NCBI GenBank assembly: GCA_009701575.1
Contig: WLJX01000002.1
Coordinates: 61,747 to 125,746, forward strand
DNA from: Actinomycetota bacterium
GTDB taxonomy: Bacteria > Actinomycetota > Actinomycetes > Nanopelagicales > Nanopelagicaceae
Direction: 5' to 3'
Length of the DNA stretch: 64,000 bases
Shown: positions 60,690 through 64,000 of the stretch, one piece after another
Layout: every line of letters begins with the position of its first letter
How positions within the stretch are numbered: the first letter of the stretch is position 1
Translations under genes and position numbers: made by a program
Notes under the pieces: model-generated
Seen by the model: only the letters and a program-made list of their open reading frames with translations
What the model was told of the DNA's origin: nothing
Database searches by the model: none

Positions 60690-60727
60690 ATTGAGAGCGA
60701 AGTGAATTCTTCGCTCTCAATGTTTTT
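60690..60727 (+). terminator. Hairpin plus T-run between ABC substrate-binding gene and permease genes
   Basis: ATTGAGAGCGAAG-TGAATT-CTTCGCTCTCAAT then GTTTTT; 13-bp perfect stem. Confidence 0.9.
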
Positions 60728-60771
60728 GATAAAGATAATTAAGGAAATTGAAACTTAAATGGTGCTTGTAA

Positions 60772-61653
60772 ATGGCTAAGAAATCTTCACTCCACCAACA
60801 ACGCTCGCGAGTTGGAATGTTTTTCGCGACTCCAGCTCTAATTTTGGTGAGCGCATTTCTAGGCATCCCAATTATTCAAGCCGGATATTTCTCTCTGACT
60901 GAGTGGAATGGCATCGATGCTAAGTGGCTTGGTATTTCAGCCTATCTTCAGGAATTTAAGAACCCGATTTTTTGGCGAGTATTAGAGAACAACGGACTTC
61001 TTCTTCTGGGAGTTCCGGTAGCAATTCTCTTCCCAATGGGAATCGCCTTTCTATTAAATGAGAAAGTTGCAGGCTGGAAGATTTTTCGTTCGATCTATTT
61101 TCTACCAACAGCAATTTCTTGGGTTGTTATCGGCATGGTCTCCATGCGCTTCTTTGCGCAAGAAGGATTGCTAAATGAGATGCTAAAAGCCTTTGGCTTG
61201 GGCTTTATCAAGACTGATCTACTTTCATCCGAGAAGGGCGCGCTCTTCGCAGTTGCGATTACCTTTATCTGGTCGATGGTTGGAACAAATTCGATAATCT
61301 TCTTAACTGGAATGGCGACTTTAGATCAATCGCTAAATGAAGCGGCCCGCATGGATGGTGCGGGAAACTTTAGGATTTTTAGAAGTATTACCTTGCCCCA
61401 ACTAAATCGCTTTATTCAATTCTCTTTCATCATCACAGTCATCAGCGCGTTTACCGCGCTCTTTAGTTTGATCTTTGTTATGACTGGTGGGGGACCGGGC
61501 TTTGGAACAACTACCCTTGAATTCTTTATCTTCCAAAGTGCTTTCTCGCGTGGCAACTTCGGTACTGGCGCGATGCTTGGCGTAATTCTCTTCTTCATGA
61601 TGGCAATTCTTGGAATCGGCCAACTCTTGCTCATGCGAAAGAAGGATGAGTAA
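60772..61653 (+). CDS. Carbohydrate ABC transporter permease (MalF-type)
   Basis: Multi-TM; EAA loop 'NEAARMDGAGNFRIFRSITLPQL'. Confidence 0.94.
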   Translation: MAKKSSLHQQRSRVGMFFATPALILVSAFLGIPIIQAGYFSLTEWNGIDAKWLGISAYLQEFKNPIFWRVLENNGLLLLGVPVAILFPMGIAFLLNEKVAGWKIFRSIYFLPTAISWVVIGMVSMRFFAQEGLLNEMLKAFGLGFIKTDLLSSEKGALFAVAITFIWSMVGTNSIIFLTGMATLDQSLNEAARMDGAGNFRIFRSITLPQLNRFIQFSFIITVISAFTALFSLIFVMTGGGPGFGTTTLEFFIFQSAFSRGNFGTGAMLGVILFFMMAILGIGQLLLMRKKDE

Positions 61654-62469
61654 ATGCGCAGCCGGAAATACAGTCCAAAGACAGTTACCGTGTTCATCGC
61701 GATGTGCGTTCTTGCTGTAGTGATGCTTTATCCATTTGCTTTCATGATTAACACCTCATTCAAATCCAAAGCGCAATACTTCGGAGCCCCTGGCCACTCA
61801 ACTGCTTCTTGGGGAAAGCTCTTTGACACCTTGCCAGTCTGGAAACAACTACTCAACTCAACGCTGGTCTGCGCTGGAGCCATTTCGATAATTCTCGTTG
61901 TAGCAACAATGGCGGGCTTTGCAATTGCCAAGATGCGATCTAAAGCAACGCCTATTTTCTTTCTTGGCATTGTTGGCGCCATGTTAATTCCACTGCAATC
62001 AATTATCATTCCGGCATATATAAATGCCAGCAAATTAAATCTATTGAATGGTTATTGGGGCGCAATCTTTGTTTATGCGGCACTTGGTTCACCATTTGCA
62101 ACTTTCTTAATGACCTCATACTTCCGTGGTATTCCGGATGATTTAGTCGAAGCCGCAATTGTTGATGGCTTGAGCTATCCCAAAGTATTTTTAAAAATTG
62201 CTCTACCACTTGCGGTTCCAGCGATCATTACTGTGATTGTTCTGCAATTTATTCAAGTGTGGGACGACCTATTGGTTGGACTTCTCTTTATTCAAGATCC
62301 GGCCTATCGGACAATCACAGTCGGACTTGGTGCGCTATCCGCTGGACGGGTTACAGATATTCCGGTGCTGATGGCGGGCTCTCTAGTTTCAGCAATCCCT
62401 GCAGTTGTTGTCTATTTAATTTTCCAGCGCCAACTAGTAAATGGCCTAACCGCTGGAATTGGAAAGTAA
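61654..62469 (+). CDS. Carbohydrate ABC transporter permease (MalG-type)
   Basis: Multi-TM; EAA loop 'VEAAIVDGLSYPKVFLKIALPLAVPAI'; directly follows the first permease. Confidence 0.94.
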   Translation: MRSRKYSPKTVTVFIAMCVLAVVMLYPFAFMINTSFKSKAQYFGAPGHSTASWGKLFDTLPVWKQLLNSTLVCAGAISIILVVATMAGFAIAKMRSKATPIFFLGIVGAMLIPLQSIIIPAYINASKLNLLNGYWGAIFVYAALGSPFATFLMTSYFRGIPDDLVEAAIVDGLSYPKVFLKIALPLAVPAIITVIVLQFIQVWDDLLVGLLFIQDPAYRTITVGLGALSAGRVTDIPVLMAGSLVSAIPAVVVYLIFQRQLVNGLTAGIGK

Positions 62470-62478
62470 AATTTCACC

Positions 62479-63363
62479 ATGGCTAAATTAAAAATCGTCG
62501 TAACCGGTGCAACTGGATTGTTGGGCAGAGCCACAGCAACCCATCTTGTTGAATGTGGCCATGAGGTTATTAGCGTTGATCGCAAAGAAGGAGATTTCGC
62601 CGCTGGTTCAAAGTTAGTAGTAGGGGATTTAACAAGTTTAGAGTTCTGTGACAGCGTTATTGAAGGCGCTAACGCAGTTGTTCATTTAGGTGCAATTCCG
62701 AACCCAACTGATGCCCGCCAGTTCAACGTTTTTCAAAATAACTCGGTTAGTACCTTCGCGGTCTTTACTGCAGCAGCTCAAGCAAAAGTTAAAACAGTTG
62801 TTTATGCCTCAAGTTTGTCGGCATATGGCTTCGCATATTCCGACGAGTGGACCTCGCCAATTTATGCACCAGTCGATGAAGCACATCCATTTGTTTTTGA
62901 AGAGAGTTATGCACTTTCAAAAGAGGTTAATGAACGCTCAGCTTTGATGTGGTCGCGCAGATGTGAAACAGCATTTGTTGGTATGAGATTTCCTTGGACA
63001 AATACGCTGGAGAAAACTTTAGAACTTGCCCGCAGGTTTAATGATGAAGATAAGTTGCCACCAGATCCCAGATTTCCTAAGGGTATCGTCGCAAAAATAT
63101 TGTGGACTTATTTAGATTTGCGTGATGCAGTAAAAGCAATTGAAGTTGTTATTAATTCAGATATAAAAGGTGCACACGTTTACAACTTTGCTGCGCCAGA
63201 CATAATGGCTAAGGCGCCAACCATGGAACTCATGGCCAAATTCCACCCCAAGACCGAGATTCGAAGCCCCCTGCCCGGCCACAGCGCCCCACTTTCGAGC
63301 CAAGCCTTTGTACATACGTTCGGATATGCCCCTCAATATTTGATAAACCGGGGCGAGATTTAA
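62479..63363 (+). CDS. NAD-dependent epimerase/dehydratase (extended SDR, possibly uronate-dehydrogenase-like)
   Basis: 'KIVVTGATGLLGRATATHLVECGHEVISVDR', 'YALSKEVNE' (YxxxK). Confidence 0.85.
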   Translation: MAKLKIVVTGATGLLGRATATHLVECGHEVISVDRKEGDFAAGSKLVVGDLTSLEFCDSVIEGANAVVHLGAIPNPTDARQFNVFQNNSVSTFAVFTAAAQAKVKTVVYASSLSAYGFAYSDEWTSPIYAPVDEAHPFVFEESYALSKEVNERSALMWSRRCETAFVGMRFPWTNTLEKTLELARRFNDEDKLPPDPRFPKGIVAKILWTYLDLRDAVKAIEVVINSDIKGAHVYNFAAPDIMAKAPTMELMAKFHPKTEIRSPLPGHSAPLSSQAFVHTFGYAPQYLINRGEI

Positions 63364-63522
63364 GGCGATTTAAGCCCGCTTTTCGATTGTTTTGAGCGTG
63401 AATTCGGTAACGGAAGTGTTATCAAATATGCCCCTATCCATCTTGACCAGTCAGCCCTGCCCGATAAGAATTTCCCAGTGCAGCAGATCTGCACAATTTA
63501 TCTACGTAGAGAATGGATATAA

Positions 63523-64000
63523 ATGCTAAAGAAATCAAAGCTAGTAGTAGCGCTTGCTGCGGTTGCACTTGTTGCATCAACAGCACCAGCAGCTCCTGCA
63601 GCAGGAAACCTAGAAATCTTCACCTGGTGGGCATCAGGCGGAGAAGCTGCAGGTCTTGCAGGAATGACAACTGAATTCACAAATAAGAATCCAGATACAA
63701 CTTTCGTTAACGCTTCAGTTGCTGGTGCAGCTGGAACAAACGCAAAGGGTGTTCTAGTTTCACGTATGGAAGCAGGAAACCCACCTGATACTTTCCAAGC
63801 TCATGCTGGTGCAGAACTTTCATCTTATGTGAAGGCTGGACAGCTAGAATATCTAACATCTCTTTACAAGTCAGAAGGTTGGGACAAAGTATTCCCAGCA
63901 GGTTTGATCAAGACTCTTACAACAAAGGGCAAGATCTACTCTGTACCTGTAAACATTCACCGTGCAAACGTTCTATGGTGGAACCCAGCAGCTGCAAAGA
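63523..64000 (+). CDS. Second carbohydrate ABC transporter substrate-binding protein, truncated by window end
   Basis: MLKKSKLVVALAAVALVASTAPAAPAAGNLEIFTWWASGGEAAGLAGMTTEFTNKNPDTTFVNASV...; open to the window edge, so absent from the ORF track. Confidence 0.92.
   Translation, partial: MLKKSKLVVALAAVALVASTAPAAPAAGNLEIFTWWASGGEAAGLAGMTTEFTNKNPDTTFVNASVAGAAGTNAKGVLVSRMEAGNPPDTFQAHAGAELSSYVKAGQLEYLTSLYKSEGWDKVFPAGLIKTLTTKGKIYSVPVNIHRANVLWWNPAAAK

Overview
A 64 kb window of a low-GC, gene-dense actinobacterial chromosome. Gene content resembles streamlined freshwater acI/Nanopelagicales-type genomes; this is inferred from gene content, not from a search. The left two thirds (about 1-42.4 kb) is mostly conserved actinobacterial core: comF, secA, a Rv3235-like gene, pdtaS/whiB1, the pnt transhydrogenase, the clpS-DUF2017-mec-cysO-cysM-murI-rph-rdgB block, and the argS-lysA-hom-thrC-thrB-rho-rpmE-prfA-prmC block. 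The right third (about 42.4-64 kb) is a carbohydrate-acid catabolic island. It has a ketoglutarate-semialdehyde-type dehydrogenase, SIS-ribokinase-RbsD, FAH, two IlvD/Edd dehydratases, SMP-30, several SDR/MDR dehydrogenases, KDG kinase, KDPG aldolase, an ABC importer and an epimerase. The most interesting item is a five-gene minus-strand operon (SMP-30 lactonase, U32-like TIM barrel, SDR, APH-type kinase, divergent enolase paralogue) that looks like an undescribed sugar-acid pathway. Other notable items are a CysO carrier ending in Gly-Gly-Cys beside its JAMM peptidase, an Asn-rich insertion in Rho, a membrane protein with a histone-H1-like Lys/Ala repeat tail, and a recurrent leaderless promoter signature (TANNNT-N6/7-ATG) at 12 start codons. 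I saw no CRISPR array, transposase, integrase or rRNA.
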